Part shown: in pieces, positions 6,268 through 6,401 of the stretch
How positions within the stretch are numbered: the first letter of the stretch is position 1
Layout: each line of letters opens with the position of its first letter
NCBI GenBank assembly: GCA_903933475.1
Contig: CAIZKE010000241.1
Span: forward strand, 1 to 6,401
From: an uncultured Alphaproteobacteria bacterium
Lineage (GTDB): Bacteria; Pseudomonadota; Alphaproteobacteria; Caulobacterales; Caulobacteraceae
Length of the DNA stretch: 6,401 nt
Reading direction: 5' to 3'
Position numbers and translations under genes: made by a program
The notes under the pieces: generated by a model
Told to the model about the DNA's origin: nothing
The model's database searches: none
What the model saw: the letters and a program-made list of their open reading frames with translations, nothing else

Positions 6268-6401
6268 ATGCATCGCATCCTCACCGCCCTCGCCGCCGTC
6301 CTCTTCCTGTCCGCTCCCGCGCACGCCGCGCCCGCCAGCGCGCCCGTAGTTTCCCCGGACTTCGTCATGGGGCGGCCCGGCGCGCCCGTCCTGATCGAGG
6401 A
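6268..6401 (+). CDS. Exported thioredoxin-fold (DsbA-like) protein, N-terminal part
   Basis: An open frame starts at ATG 6268 and runs off the window after 44 complete codons. The first 20 residues are a textbook Sec signal peptide: MHR, the hydrophobic core ILTALAAVLFLSAP, then AHA with likely cleavage after A20. The mature start carries DFVMGRPGAPVLIE (31-44). This closely resembles the 'D-x-x-x-G-x-P-x-APV-x-(V/I)-x-E' strand that opens the thioredoxin domain of alphaproteobacterial DsbA-like disulfide oxidoreductases, usually followed within about 10 residues by a CxxC active site. That motif lies beyond the window, so catalytic function cannot be confirmed. GGGA at 6257-6260 could serve as a weak ribosome binding site if the leader extends that far. 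The gene is divergent from the neighbouring hydrolase. Confidence 0.65.
   Translation, partial: MHRILTALAAVLFLSAPAHAAPASAPVVSPDFVMGRPGAPVLIE

Noticed and set aside
6011..6349. Plus-strand frame of 112 codons spanning the intergenic region and the DsbA-like start
   Set aside because: Its C-terminal part is an out-of-frame reading of the signal-peptide gene and its N-terminal part is Arg/Pro-rich without motif or ribosome binding site.
1..6401. CRISPR arrays, insertion sequences, tRNA or rRNA genes, prophage or toxin-antitoxin genes
   Set aside because: No direct repeat arrays, transposase-like frames, terminal repeats or tRNA cloverleaf sequences were seen; the genes are housekeeping or envelope types.

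Overview
The window is GC-rich bacterial chromosome (roughly two-thirds G+C or more by eye) with dense, tightly packed genes. The gene families and two sequences that fit the Caulobacter crescentus housekeeping promoter pattern point to an alphaproteobacterium, probably of the Caulobacterales. That placement is an inference from style and content, not a database match.

Layout. Positions 1-296 hold the 3' end of a GNAT-type N-acetyltransferase gene (+ strand). It meets tail to tail, with a 10-bp overlap, a minus-strand gene (287-1486) for an exported SleB-type cell wall hydrolase (Hydrolase_2 family). A 182-bp divergent intergenic region follows. It holds two matching inverted repeats, a candidate promoter and a clear ribosome binding site. 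Then comes the operon nadA-nadB-nadC (1669-5110), with a 2-bp gap between nadA and nadB and a 4-bp ATGA overlap between nadB and nadC. A 24-bp spacer with a GC-rich hairpin separates nadC from a second minus-strand SleB-type hydrolase (5135-5998). The two hydrolases are paralogues, about 57% identical over the catalytic domain by hand count. A 269-bp divergent spacer leads to the start of a plus-strand exported thioredoxin-fold/DsbA-like protein (6268 onward), cut by the window edge.

How the genes work together. NadB oxidises L-aspartate to iminoaspartate, NadA condenses this with dihydroxyacetone phosphate to quinolinate on a [4Fe-4S] cluster, and NadC converts quinolinate to nicotinate mononucleotide. 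The operon therefore encodes the whole de novo route into NAD. The two inverted repeats upstream of nadA share the pattern TGCTC-N5-GAGCA, lie 63 bp apart centre to centre (six helical turns), and cover the likely promoter -10 and the edge of the ribosome binding site. They look like operators for a NAD-responsive repressor, possibly of the NadQ type, whose gene is not in this window. The two hydrolases and the DsbA-like protein are envelope proteins with no evident link to NAD synthesis.

Overall this is mostly ordinary core genome. The observations most worth following are the twin operators and the pair of hydrolase paralogues bracketing the nad operon.
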